Source: Kitasatospora purpeofusca
GTDB lineage: Bacteria; Actinomycetota; Actinomycetes; Streptomycetales; Streptomycetaceae
Length of the DNA stretch: 64,000 bases
Direction of reading: 5' to 3'
Assembly: GCF_000718025.1 (NCBI RefSeq)
Contig: NZ_JODS01000044.1
Span: 7,206-71,205, forward strand
Shown here: one piece after another, positions 38,148 to 46,303 of the stretch
Numbering within the stretch: the first letter of the stretch is position 1
Layout: every line of letters begins with the position of its first letter
Made by a program: the position numbers and the translations under genes
The notes under the pieces: model-generated
Database searches by the model: none
The model's input: the letters and a program-made list of their open reading frames with translations, nothing else
Told to the model about the DNA's origin: nothing

Positions 38148-38651
38148 CTACGGGGTGAGCTCGACGACGCGCGCGGGCTCACCCTTCCAGCGGTGCGGGT
38201 GGGCGGTGGCGACGCCGGCACTCTCGGGGTGTTCCGGGGTGGGGCGGCGGTACAACGGGCGCGGGCCTGGGCCCAGGCGGTGTCGGCGGCGAGGGCGAGA
38301 GCGGCGGGGAAGGCGAGGGACAGTGGTCAGGAGCTCGACCGCGGTGCCGGTCAGGTCGCTCAGGGCATCGGTCACCACATAGCCGACGCCGGGCGGCAGG
38401 CCGAGCTCCACGGCCTGGTCGTCGGCCGGCTCGCCCCGGACCCGGGAGTGCGGGGCGACCAGGACCCCGGCGACCACGTGCTCGCCGTCCGGCTCCGGGA
38501 GGTCGGCGACGGTCAGCTCGAACTCGGCGCCGGCGCGGATCCAGCGGCGCCGGTCCGGGTCGACGGGCTCAGACGGGTACCGGTCGCACGGGAGCCGGGC
38601 CGGGACGCGCACCAGGCAGGTCTCCCCCACCCGCAGCCGCTCCGCCCGCAC
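38148..38651 (-). CDS. Hypothetical protein, possibly frameshifted at its C-terminus
   Basis: The first 110 residues look like a real folded protein: VGETCLVRVPARLPCDRYP, RAGAEFELTVADLPEPDGEHVV, GLPPGVGYVVTDALSDL. The last 55 residues are Arg/Pro-rich (RLPRRSRPRRRHRLGPGPRP), which suggests a frameshift near 38310. The neighbouring frame reads a more ordinary Ala-rich helix there. I do not recognise the family. Confidence 0.45.
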   Translation of the reverse strand: MRAERLRVGETCLVRVPARLPCDRYPSEPVDPDRRRWIRAGAEFELTVADLPEPDGEHVVAGVLVAPHSRVRGEPADDQAVELGLPPGVGYVVTDALSDLTGTAVELLTTVPRLPRRSRPRRRHRLGPGPRPLYRRPTPEHPESAGVATAHPHRWKGEPARVVELTP

Positions 38652-38718
38652 CCCGATCGCCTCCCGGCCCGCTCTTCCTCAGCACCGGACTGCTGTCCGG
38701 CCCTGCCGGTGGAACGCG

Positions 38719-39111
38719 ATGATCAATAGGCTCTCGCGCATGAAGCACCCCTCGGAGATGAGCGAGCGCGAGTACTTCGCCTTCATCGGCCGGCGTCCGG
38801 GCATGTTCGTCGGCAAGACCTCGTTCCACATGGCGACCGCTTTTCTCGCCGGCTACGAAGCGCACGCCGACCGCCATGGCGGCCCGAGCCTGCTCATCGG
38901 CCTTCACGAGTGGCTGGTCACCCGCCGAGGCCGGGACTGCAACCACGGCTGGCCGGGTCAGGTCCTGCACATCGCTCTGCCCCACGGCTGGGAGAACATC
39001 TGGGACCTGCCGCCCGAGGACGAGCAGCAGGCGATCAAGGTCTTGTTCGAGCTTCTCGACACCTTCCTCGCCGAACGCGAGACGACCGTGAGGATCCAGG
39101 CGTCGGAGTGA
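38719..39111 (+). CDS. Conserved hypothetical protein
   Basis: This 130-residue soluble protein contains EREYFAFIGRRPGMFVGKTS, FHMATAFLAGYEAHADRHGG and an acidic C-terminal helix EDEQQAIKVLFELLDTFLAE. Composition and codon use are normal for the genome. The ATG at 38719 has a GGTGG-like site; the in-frame ATG at 38740 is also possible. Proteins of this kind are widespread in streptomycetes, with no known function. Confidence 0.7.
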   Translation: MINRLSRMKHPSEMSEREYFAFIGRRPGMFVGKTSFHMATAFLAGYEAHADRHGGPSLLIGLHEWLVTRRGRDCNHGWPGQVLHIALPHGWENIWDLPPEDEQQAIKVLFELLDTFLAERETTVRIQASE

Positions 39112-39536
39112 CCGGAACGACCACGTCTTCCGGTCTGCCCCTGTCCCACCCGGCCCCAGGTGCGGGCGCAGAACGCCTTCACCTGGGAGGACGGGGTTCC
39201 ATGTCCTGGGAGCGTCCCAGCAGAACGGGCGCAGCGGGCGGGCGGGGGCAGGTTGGGACGCGCACCCGTACTGGGCCGCCTCCTGGGCGGCTGGAAGCCC
39301 AGCACGTCCGGCGAAAAGCGGTGTTCCGACACCCGGTCACCCACGTGCGGCGCCAGACCTGGGCGGACAACGTCAGCCGCAGCATGGTCGTGCGCACCGA
39401 CCTGATCGACCGGATCGCCCTGCCCCCCCGACAGTGACCGCTGTGGCAGGGGCGGCGCGGTGCCCGCCGATGGCCCGGCTTGTGCGTCCCGGGTCCGGCG
39501 GACGCCGGGGCAGCACATTCGAGTTGTTCGTAGGCG
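39112..39536. other. No convincing gene; possible relic
   Basis: A short plus-strand frame near 39290-39437 ends in RRKAVFRHPVTHVRRQTWAD followed by SRSMVVRTDLIDRIALPPRQ, which looks like the tail of a real protein. It has no start or recognisable domain, so I treat it as a possible remnant. Confidence 0.35.
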
Positions 39537-39564
39537 TTGCGAAACCGGAATTCCGGTTCATACT
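39537..39564 (+). promoter_or_regulatory. Leaderless promoter with a palindromic spacer
   Basis: TTGCGA (39537-39542) and CATACT (39559-39564) are spaced by exactly 16 bases, and those 16 bases are the perfect palindrome AACCGGAATTCCGGTT. The seventh base after the -10 is the G of the GTG start at 39571, so the transcript should be leaderless. A repressor bound to the spacer would block RNA polymerase; autoregulation by the downstream protein is the obvious hypothesis. Confidence 0.7.
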
Positions 39565-39570
39565 TGTGGT

Positions 39571-39921
39571 GTGTCGGAAGAGCAAGGACCGCGGACGAAC
39601 TGGACCTTCCTGACCCAGCACGCCCGCGTACTCCTGATGATCTCGCGCGACGCGGACGTCCGACTGCGGGACGTCGCGGCGGCGTGCGGCCTGACCGAGC
39701 GGGCCGTGCGGGCCGTCGTCACGGACCTGGAGGCGGCCGGCTACGTCACCCGCACCCGGCACGGCCGCCGCAACCACTACCGGATCGTCGACGGCACGTT
39801 CTTCCGCCACCCCGCCGAGGCCCGCCACCGGGTCGGCGCCCTGCTCGACCTGTTCGCCGACCTCGACTCCGGACCCAGAACAGCGACCGTCAACGGTGAT
39901 CACGATGACCAGAACCCGTGA
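39571..39921 (+). CDS. Small winged-helix (MarR/ArsR-like) regulator
   Basis: This 116-residue DNA-binding protein reads WTFLTQHARVLLMISRDADV, then RLRDVAAACGLTERAVRAVV (helix-turn-helix), DLEAAGYVTRTRHGRRNHYR (wing) and a short C-terminal helix. The start is GTG at 39571, with no ribosome site, fitting a leaderless mRNA. The palindrome between its -35 and -10 suggests it controls itself. It is followed by a STAS protein. Target genes are unknown. Confidence 0.85.
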   Translation: MSEEQGPRTNWTFLTQHARVLLMISRDADVRLRDVAAACGLTERAVRAVVTDLEAAGYVTRTRHGRRNHYRIVDGTFFRHPAEARHRVGALLDLFADLDSGPRTATVNGDHDDQNP

Positions 39922-40004
39922 CCATGCGCCCCATCGCTCCGCCCGCGCGACCCGCCCCCACGCCAGGGCCGCCGCGGTGCCTTCCCGCTGAGGAGGCGAG
40001 TCCG

Positions 40005-40430
40005 ATGCCCCACCTCGGATTCGCCCGCCGGACCCGGCCCGAAACCCCGCGCCGACTGCCGCGACACCTGCGCATCACCACCACGACCGCGCCCGGACCG
40101 GCGGTGGTCGTGCGCCTCGACGGCGAAGTCGACGAGGACGACCGACCCCGGTTGGAGAGCGCCCTCGCCCGCGCCCTGCGAAGCCGCCCGCGCCGACTGG
40201 TCGTCGACCTGGCCGACCTGACCTTCTGCTACTCGGTGGGCCTCAACGCCCTGCTCGCCGCCCGACTGGACGCGAGGGCCGCGGGCGTGGAGATGACACT
40301 GGCCGCCCCGCCGCCGCAGACCGCACGACTGCTGAGGATCACCGGTACCGACCAGGTCTTCACCGTCCGCCCCAGCGTGCGCGCCGCCCTGGCCGACGCC
40401 CCGGGACCGAACGCGGGGCGGACGTCATGA
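40005..40430 (+). CDS. STAS-domain anti-sigma-factor antagonist
   Basis: This 141-residue protein has the SpoIIAA/STAS fold: VVVRLDGEVDEDDRPRLESA, RRLVVDLADLTFCYSVGLNA with the usual phosphorylated Ser position in CYSVGLNAL, and GVEMTLAAPPPQTARLLRIT. The ATG at 40005 follows GAGGAGG and is preferred over an upstream in-frame ATG. Such proteins bind and release anti-sigma kinases of the RsbW type; no partner kinase lies in the window. The next gene overlaps by four bases. Confidence 0.87.
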   Translation: MPHLGFARRTRPETPRRLPRHLRITTTTAPGPAVVVRLDGEVDEDDRPRLESALARALRSRPRRLVVDLADLTFCYSVGLNALLAARLDARAAGVEMTLAAPPPQTARLLRITGTDQVFTVRPSVRAALADAPGPNAGRTS

Positions 40431-40657
40431 GCAACCCGTCACGCTACGCGGTCACCCTGCCCGGTGCGCCGGGCTCACACGCTCCCCCCGAGGTCGTCAT
40501 CGTCCACGCCACCGGCGAGACCACCGCCGGCGGGGCGGTTTACGCGGACCGGTCCGGCGCCTTCCGGGTCGAGATCGCCGGGGAGACGGCCCGGCCGCTC
40601 GGCGAACCGCCCGGCCCGGGCCGGCACACCTGCCTGCACGCGCTCCCTCTACCCTGA
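40427..40657 (+). CDS. Small conserved protein resembling DUF6296
   Basis: This 76-residue protein is coupled to the STAS gene by ATGA. It reads SRYAVTLPGAPGSHAPPEVV, TGETTAGGAVYADRSGAFRV, and ends in a short Pro-rich tail. The pattern is like the small DUF6296 proteins found mainly in Kitasatospora and related actinomycetes. Family assignment is from memory of that pattern. Function is unknown. Confidence 0.6.
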   Translation: MSNPSRYAVTLPGAPGSHAPPEVVIVHATGETTAGGAVYADRSGAFRVEIAGETARPLGEPPGPGRHTCLHALPLP

Positions 40658-40749
40658 CACTCCCGCGCCGGTCTGTCGGGCGAGGACCGGATAACCGCCC
40701 GCAGCCGCCTCCAGCGGCGAGCCGGCGGAGGGCGCAACCGCCTAGCGAG

Positions 40750-40965
40750 TCAGTTGCCCGTCGCCTTGGAAGCAGCGTGGGCCCGCCCCGTGATGACCGC
40801 GCCGATCACGACGGCCAGTACGTACACGCTGATGCTCGCTGCGAAGCCTCCTGGTAGCCAGCTCAGCAGGCCGGCGTTGTCGTGGTCGACGAGCTGGCGA
40901 ATTGCCCCCTGGGCTCCGACGACGAGCAGTGCCGTGCCGAGCGCCTGGTAGAGGCCGTACTTCAT
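40750..40965 (-). CDS. Small two-helix membrane protein
   Basis: This 71-residue protein has two hydrophobic segments (LYQALGTALLVVGAQGAI and ISVYVLAVVIGAVITG) separated by LVDHDNAGLLSWLPGG. The ATG at 40965 is behind GAGGAG; an upstream extension is rejected. It is divergent from the TetR gene across twin operators, so it is the likely regulated target. Confidence 0.82.
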   Translation of the reverse strand: MKYGLYQALGTALLVVGAQGAIRQLVDHDNAGLLSWLPGGFAASISVYVLAVVIGAVITGRAHAASKATGN

Positions 40966-40990
40966 GAGGTCTCCTCGGTCCGATTGCGGG

Positions 40991-41053
40991 TTTACCATGC
41001 ACTTGCACTGTAAAACGATGGAGCCCGGTTTTACAATGCGATCGCATGGCAAA
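40991..41053. promoter_or_regulatory. Twin 24-bp TetR operators
   Basis: Two matching imperfect palindromes, 40991-41014 (TTTAC...GTAAA with inner TGCA motifs) and 41030-41053 (TTTAC...GCAAA with a perfect inner ATGCGATCGCAT), lie between the divergent membrane-protein and TetR genes. A good -10, TACAAT (41032-41037), lies inside the second. Autoregulation and control of the membrane gene by the TetR protein are inferred. Confidence 0.75.
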
Positions 41054-41077
41054 AGTTGCGAGGAAGGCGGCGGTACC

Positions 41078-41671
41078 GTGCCGAAGATCGTGGATCATGA
41101 AGCGCGCAGGATGCGCCTCGTCGAGGCCGTCTGGTCATTGGCCGTGCGAGGCGGCCTCGAGCAGGTGTCACTGCGCAAGGTGGCCGAGGAGGCGGGTGTC
41201 TCCATGGGCCAGGTCCAGCACTACTACTCTTCGATGCAGGCCCTGATCCGCGACGCCCTCGACCGAGCCGTACAGGCCGTGAACGCCACCATCGAGAACG
41301 CGGTCACCGCCGCCGGCACGACCAGCCCCGAGGTCGTCCTCCGTGCCGGCCTGTACGCCTTGATCAGCCCGGCCGAGGAGAGCACGCGGCTGATGCGCTT
41401 CGCGCTGACGGCCGTGGGCCGGGCGGTCTCCGATCCGACGACGGCCAAGGTCTTGGCGCCAGGTGACGACGAGCTGCTCACCCTCACCGCCGGTCTCATC
41501 GCGGCAGCCCGGGAGGAGCGGGGCAGCGTGCCGCGCGGTGAGGAACGTACCGACGCCGACATCTGCTGGTCCCTCGCCACCAGCCTGGGCCTGGACATCG
41601 CCCTCGGCTACCGCACCCCGGAAGCCGCCGAACGGGTCCTCGACCACCACATCGAGCAGGTTCTTCGCTGA
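41078..41671 (+). CDS. TetR-family regulator
   Basis: This 197-residue protein has the TetR N-terminus MRLVEAVWSLAVRGGLEQVS and LRKVAEEAGVSMGQVQHYYS as the helix-turn-helix, followed by a helical ligand domain with PEVVLRAGLYALISPAEEST. The GTG at 41078 sits behind AGGAAGG. It is divergent from the small membrane protein, with two operators between. The ligand is unknown. Confidence 0.92.
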   Translation: MPKIVDHEARRMRLVEAVWSLAVRGGLEQVSLRKVAEEAGVSMGQVQHYYSSMQALIRDALDRAVQAVNATIENAVTAAGTTSPEVVLRAGLYALISPAEESTRLMRFALTAVGRAVSDPTTAKVLAPGDDELLTLTAGLIAAAREERGSVPRGEERTDADICWSLATSLGLDIALGYRTPEAAERVLDHHIEQVLR

Positions 41672-42805
41672 AGCGTGTCCGATAATTGATCTCGTGGCGG
41701 GTCGAGGCGAGGGGCGGCACCCTCCACCGCGCACAGGCCACCGCCCGCGCACGCGAGCCCTCGGACGGGTGCCCCCGAGGGGCGTGAAGGGGCCGGGCCC
41801 GGGGACGTAAGGGGGGTTGGTCCGCGGGGCCCGGCCGTGGGGCCAGCAGCGCCGGGGAGGACGTGGCGCAGCCGCTCCGGCCGGCGGCCCGGCGGTGCTG
41901 CGGCGGGGCCGCCGTGCCGGGAACAGTGGACCTGCCGAGCGGCGGTGGCCAGGGGTTCGACCTGCGATTCTTCGGCCGCGAACATGCCATCCCACTGGTG
42001 GTGCGTCCCGGGTCGGAGCGGCCGTGTCCGGGCCGTCCGCCCCCGGGATGCCGTGCCCCCGGCCGCACGGGCCGGGGCGCCGGTTGTTCGCCGTCGTGCT
42101 GCTCGTGCTGGCCGTCGTCCTGGTCGTGGTTCATGCTCTGCCCCCGGCTGGTGGTTCGTGGTGCTGGTCTTCTCTGCTCTACCGCACACCACCGACATCG
42201 GGCCGCCTGTCACCGCCCCGGCCGCAACCGCCCGCCCCCGCTTCGCGCCGACCGACGGGAGGCGTCCGGCCGCCCGGCCGGGAGGGAGGGCCACAGCGGC
42301 CCGGGAGCGGCAGCAGGGGCCCGTCGGCCCCGGAGCGAACCCGGGACCGCACCGCCCCACCCAGCCGCCAACACCAACACCAACACCAACACCACCAGCC
42401 AAGGAGAGAGCAGGGAGAGGGTTGTCGGCAATCCCGGAGATCCCAAATCGTGGGGATGAACTGGGCGGATGTCGAAACCCTGGTGGGAGGACCCCCGGGG
42501 CACCACCCGGGGACGGCCCCGGGAAAACGCCCGGGGATGCGCGGCGGGCGGTTTCGCCTCGCCGGGACCCGTACGCGCGCCGTGACGGCGCCCTGGGCAC
42601 TGCCCGGAACACTACCCACTGCGGGTACGCCGTACGCGGCGGGCGGCGGTTCCGAACCGGGGCTCAGGCCCGCAGGGTGCCGCTGGCCTCTCGGCCGTCG
42701 GCGTGCGCGGTGGTGACGGTACCGGCACGGGAAGAGCAGTGCCGCGGGTCGCTGCCCTCCGAGGTGACGACCCGCGGCACGTACGGTCACCCCTCTACGG
42801 GGTGG
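41672..42805. other. Gene-poor stretch with short tandem repeats
   Basis: About 1.1 kb has no convincing gene on either strand. It holds CCAACA repeats at about 42368-42398 and a run of CCCGGG blocks near 42489-42537 that can form several hairpins. Nothing else is recognised. Confidence 0.5.
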
Positions 42806-43620
42806 TCACTTTGCCTCGTTCCAGGCGGAGGCGGCCGGTGTGGTGCTGTTGGCGGCGAACACGGATTCGTCGAGGTCGATGTCGGCGTAGAAGACGCCCA
42901 GGTCGTAGCCGTCGCCCTGGGTGTTGACGGTGACGGTGATGGCTTGTGGTCGCCGTCGTAGACGACCCAGCCGAGGTGGCCGGTGACCGGGCCGGCGGCG
43001 GGCGTGCGGATGCCGTTGAGGGTGCCGGTCAGGGCAGGGCTGTTGGGCAGTTCGGGCTGGAAGCCGTCCCAGAGGTGAACGTGCCGGAGCGGTGCGCAGG
43101 GGTCCTCGTAGGCGATGGCGATGCTCCAGCCGCCCCAGCTGTGGGGTTTGACCACGGAGTCCATGTTCGCGCCGGTGTAGGTGCCGGTGCCGTGGCGCTT
43201 GACGAGGTCGGTGATGTCGGCGGAGGCCTGGTAGCTGCTCTCCTCGTCGGTGGTGATGTAGCCGATGGAGGGCTGGTCGTTGGCGATGTTGCGGTACTGG
43301 TTCTCGCCCGGGACCTTCAGGTAGATCTCGTCGATGCTGCTCTCGGGCAGGACGGTGTCGCCGATGCCGCGGGTTCCGCCCCAGTAGAGGCGGGCGTACT
43401 TCACGCTCGCGCCCGGGGGGAGGTTGAGGTCGGCGGAGCTGGCGGAGTAGATCGGGTCGCCGAGCGGGCCGATGGAGCCGGGGTCGATGTTGACGTACTT
43501 CATCTTCGGTGCCGCGCGAGTGGGCGGTGGGCGCGGCGAGCGCGCAGGTCGCCGAGGCGACGGCGACCGCGACGGCGAGCGTGCGGCGGGCAGAAGGGGT
43601 TCTGCGGGGGTGGGGCAACG
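42806..43620 (-). pseudogene. Frameshifted secreted protein
   Basis: Three segments in different frames make one exported protein. The first is a signal peptide (RTLAVAVAVASATCALAAPT) and the second a body starting KYVNIDPGSIGPLGDP with SVKYARLYWGGTRGIGDT and SWGGWSIAIAYEDP. The third is a tail, AITVTVNTQGDGYDLGVFYA to ASAWNEAK at 42806. The frame changes near 43500 and again near 42945, where one base seems missing (K|AITV). The body resembles adhesin/DUF11-associated beta domains of secreted actinomycete proteins. It is either a pseudogene or carries sequencing errors. Confidence 0.7.
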
Positions 43621-43944
43621 GGTCCTCCGGTGCGAGGCGCTTGCGGGAATACCCCCACAGGAACACTACCTGGACCGTTCATCGGCCGATTCCCCCGAAC
43701 GAGGGCGCGCCCGGCGCCCCGAGGCCGCCCCCCGACCGACCCGTGTGTGATCGAACAACCCCAGGCCGCCGTCCCCTGCGTCAGGGCCGAAGCAGTGACC
43801 GTGGACCGCACCAGGACAGGCAGGCCGCGGGCTGCGGGCCGGCGGTCCACAGCCCGCGGCCTGCCGGTGCGCGGCGTGGGGACGGGGATGCCGGGGAGAT
43901 CGTGGTGGCCAGTGGTGCGGTGGTTGCCGAGGACGGAGGCTCTG

Positions 43945-44547
43945 ATGCGACGTGTACTGATGCTCGGGTGGGGACTTCCGCTGATCGTGGCCGTTGCCGG
44001 GTGCTCGAGCGGGCAATCGGTCGTCACCTCGCCGCAGAGCAGTTCGGTGTCCTCACCTGTGTCGGGAACGCCTTCCGTCTCGTTCGGGGGGACGGCTTCC
44101 TCGGTACCCACCGCCTCGCTTCCGGCGTCCGCGTCGGTGGGGGACACCCTCGCCCTGTCGGGTACGAGCGGGGGTGAGAAGGCGGACGTCACCGTCGTCA
44201 AGATCGTGGACCCTGCCAGTGCCAAGGAGGCGTTCTCCTCCCCGAAGGCCGGCGAGCGCCTGGTGGCGGTGCAGTTCCGGATCCGGAACACGGGCACTGC
44301 GGTCTACGACGACAGTCCGAGCAACGGCGCCAGGCTCGTCGACAACGAGGGGCAGCAGTTCACCGCTCGGATCGCCACCGACACCACCGCGGGCCCGAGC
44401 TTCCCCGGCAGCGTCATGATCGCCCCGGGCGACACCGCACTCGGCTACATCACGTTCACGGTCCCGACCGCTTCCCGGGTGGCGAAGGTCCAGTTCGCGC
44501 TGAACAGCGGCTTCGCCCCCAGCACCGGACAGTGGACCGTGTCCTGA
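43945..44547 (+). CDS. Lipoprotein with a DUF4352-type domain
   Basis: This 200-residue protein has a lipobox signal (LIVAVAGCSS, Cys at residue 21), a Ser/Thr-rich linker of about 45 residues, and a beta-sandwich domain (ADVTVVKIVDPASAKEAFSS, RLVAVQFRIRNTGTAVYDDS, DTALGYITFTVPTAS) of the immunoglobulin-like DUF4352/TRF2-like type. The ATG follows GGAGG. It is likely anchored on the outer face of the membrane; its ligand is unknown. A terminator hairpin follows. Confidence 0.87.
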   Translation: MRRVLMLGWGLPLIVAVAGCSSGQSVVTSPQSSSVSSPVSGTPSVSFGGTASSVPTASLPASASVGDTLALSGTSGGEKADVTVVKIVDPASAKEAFSSPKAGERLVAVQFRIRNTGTAVYDDSPSNGARLVDNEGQQFTARIATDTTAGPSFPGSVMIAPGDTALGYITFTVPTASRVAKVQFALNSGFAPSTGQWTVS

Positions 44548-44552
44548 CGGCC

Positions 44553-44574
44553 GGGGACCGGGGGCACGGTCCCC
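44553..44574 (+). terminator. Terminator hairpin after the lipoprotein gene
   Basis: GGGGACCG (44553-44560) pairs with CGGTCCCC (44567-44574) around a 6-base loop, five bases beyond the stop. Confidence 0.7.
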
Positions 44575-44955
44575 GCGGCTTCACCCTCCGTAACCGCCGA
44601 CTAGACCGTTCCCGTGAACCGACAGGTTCCCTCCCCAAGTCACGACGAAGCGGAAGTGATGGCGCCACCGGAACCAGCGAGTACGCCGATGATCGTCCAG
44701 ATCCCCTGATTCATAGGCGAGATCGTACTGATGGGTTGTAGCGCCTCTTGGTCGAATCTGGACAGCAAGCGCGTCGGGCGAGAGATCGGGCACGCGTGCT
44801 CATCAGACGTGAGGCAGTCGGCTCGCCGCCACCTGCCCCGTCGTCCTCGCCGCCGCCCCACCGGCCTGCCCCCAGGCACCCTCGGACCGTCTTGCCCTGC
44901 CTCCGGGGACGTAGCCTCGGAGGCCGCCGCGTTCCTGGTCGTCGCTGCCCACGAG
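44575..44955. other. No convincing gene
   Basis: A 24-residue minus-strand frame (MNQGIWTIIGVLAGSGG) near 44640-44714 looks like a small membrane peptide but lacks a ribosome site. Otherwise nothing is supported. Confidence 0.4.
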
Positions 44956-45375
44956 TCAGATCGTGCGCGTGCAGACCGAACGGGTGCAGGACTCGCTTGC
45001 CACAATGTTGCCGTTCTCGTCGATCATCTCGATGACGACCCGCTGGACCCCGCCGGGGAGGGGGATGGAGAACGACTCGTTGAGGACCTGGTCCGGGCCG
45101 CCGGCGTATGCCCAGGGGCTGCAATAGCCTTGATCCTTCGCGCTGCCGTTGTAGGCGTCGGCACAGATAGCGCGCTGGCCGCTGGCCGCGTGCACGACGC
45201 CGCTGAGGGACGCCGTGTAGCCGCTCGTGAAGTGGATCGAGCCCGACGTCTGACTGTTGCCGTACGTCATGGCGAAGGGCTTGGTCACGTCGCCGGTGGC
45301 CGCCTGCGCCGGTGCGGCGGCGAAACCGAGCGCCGCGGCAGCCGCGATGGTGGTCGTCAGGAGAGTCTTGCGCAT
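44956..45375 (-). CDS. Small secreted protein
   Basis: This 139-residue protein has a Sec signal peptide (MRKTLLTTTIAAAAALGFAA, cleavage near AQA-A), then a short beta-rich domain with four Cys (AICADAY, GYCSPW, ESCTRSVCT). The ATG at 45375 follows GAAGAAGG. It resembles other small exported streptomycete proteins of unknown role. It stands alone, with no obvious operon partner. Confidence 0.85.
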   Translation of the reverse strand: MRKTLLTTTIAAAAALGFAAAPAQAATGDVTKPFAMTYGNSQTSGSIHFTSGYTASLSGVVHAASGQRAICADAYNGSAKDQGYCSPWAYAGGPDQVLNESFSIPLPGGVQRVVIEMIDENGNIVASESCTRSVCTRTI

Positions 45376-45530
45376 GTTCGGCACCTTCTTCGTCGGACGA
45401 GATTCGGTGGACGAGCGTGAGCGACCGACATCATCGTGCCTCCCGGCGACCGCGGACAAGGGCGCCACACCGGCCGCCGGGCACGGTGAGCCCCTCCTGC
45501 GCGTAGCCCCGTGGCACAACCCCCGCAGGA

Positions 45531-46129
45531 CTACCCTCTGTTCTCTCTTCCCCCGGCTGCACGTGGGCTACCGGCGAAATGGGCCGCCCCAGGCGACGGA
45601 ACGCGAGCCGGTTCGGCGGACCCGTCGATGCTGAGTGCGTTCACGTCGGCGCCGACGGCGGTGTCGGAGCCGTCGCCAGCGGGGAGCCAGAGTTCGGCGG
45701 TGCGCGGCCGGAGCGCGGCACCCCGCCCGGTGACGCGGACCTCGGCCCGGCGACCGGTGAGCTGGCCCCAGCCGTCGCCGAGCCCGCTCCAGAGTGCGCT
45801 GCCGGTCGTCAGGCGCAGGGCTGCGCCGTGCCACGGAGTGGTCGTGAGGAGCGTGGCGCCGGTCGCCCGGAGGCGGGCCTCCAGTCGCTGGAGTTCGCGG
45901 GGCCGGGGCGGCACGGGCGGGTCTGGAGGACGACCTCGCAGGCGCCGGCCAGGACCGAGGCGATCTCGCTCCACCGCTCCCCCGGGGTGTCGACGACGAG
46001 GAGGCGCTCCGGGGGCAGCCCGTAGGCGCGCGCGGCGGCCGGGCCCGGGGTCGGCATCGAGATGGCCGCGGTGCAGACCGTGGCGGCCGCGGCCGCCGGG
46101 CCGGCGACCAGGGCCAGGTTCCCTGTTGG
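45531..46129 (-). pseudogene. ImuA-like (RecA-fold) mutagenesis protein remnant
   Basis: Minus-strand frames read AISMPTPGPAAARAYGLPPE, RLLVVDTPGERWSEIASVLA, ACEVVLQTRP, then after a frameshift near 45920 RELQRLEARLRATGATLLTT, TPWHGAALRLTTGSALWSGL and GRRAEVRVTGRGAALRPRTA. This is the C-terminal part of the ImuA/SulA-like protein that streptomycetes encode beside a Y-family polymerase. The N-terminus and the partner polymerase are missing here. Confidence 0.7.
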
Positions 46130-46303
46130 ATCTACTCGTTGAAGCCGAGGCAGGCAGGGGGGGCGACTGATCGGGAAGATACATCGCCTTCTCTGCGGGG
46201 GCGGTGTCGCGGGAGACGGCCTTGCAGATGGTGCTGATCGCTGTCTCCGAATGGGGCCTCACCGAGAGTTCGAGGTTCCCGTGCACCGGGCGGGCTGCCC
46301 CCA

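Noticed and set aside
41672..41720. IS end or scar just after TetR
   Set aside because: An AT-richer stretch near 41680 looked like an insertion-sequence end, but no matching repeat or transposase was found.
42360..42540. CRISPR array in the CCAACA and CCCGGG repeats
   Set aside because: The repeats are 6-base tandem units without spacers.
44640..44714. Tiny membrane peptide MNQGIWTIIGVLAGSGG
   Set aside because: It has no ribosome site and no neighbour support; kept only as a note.
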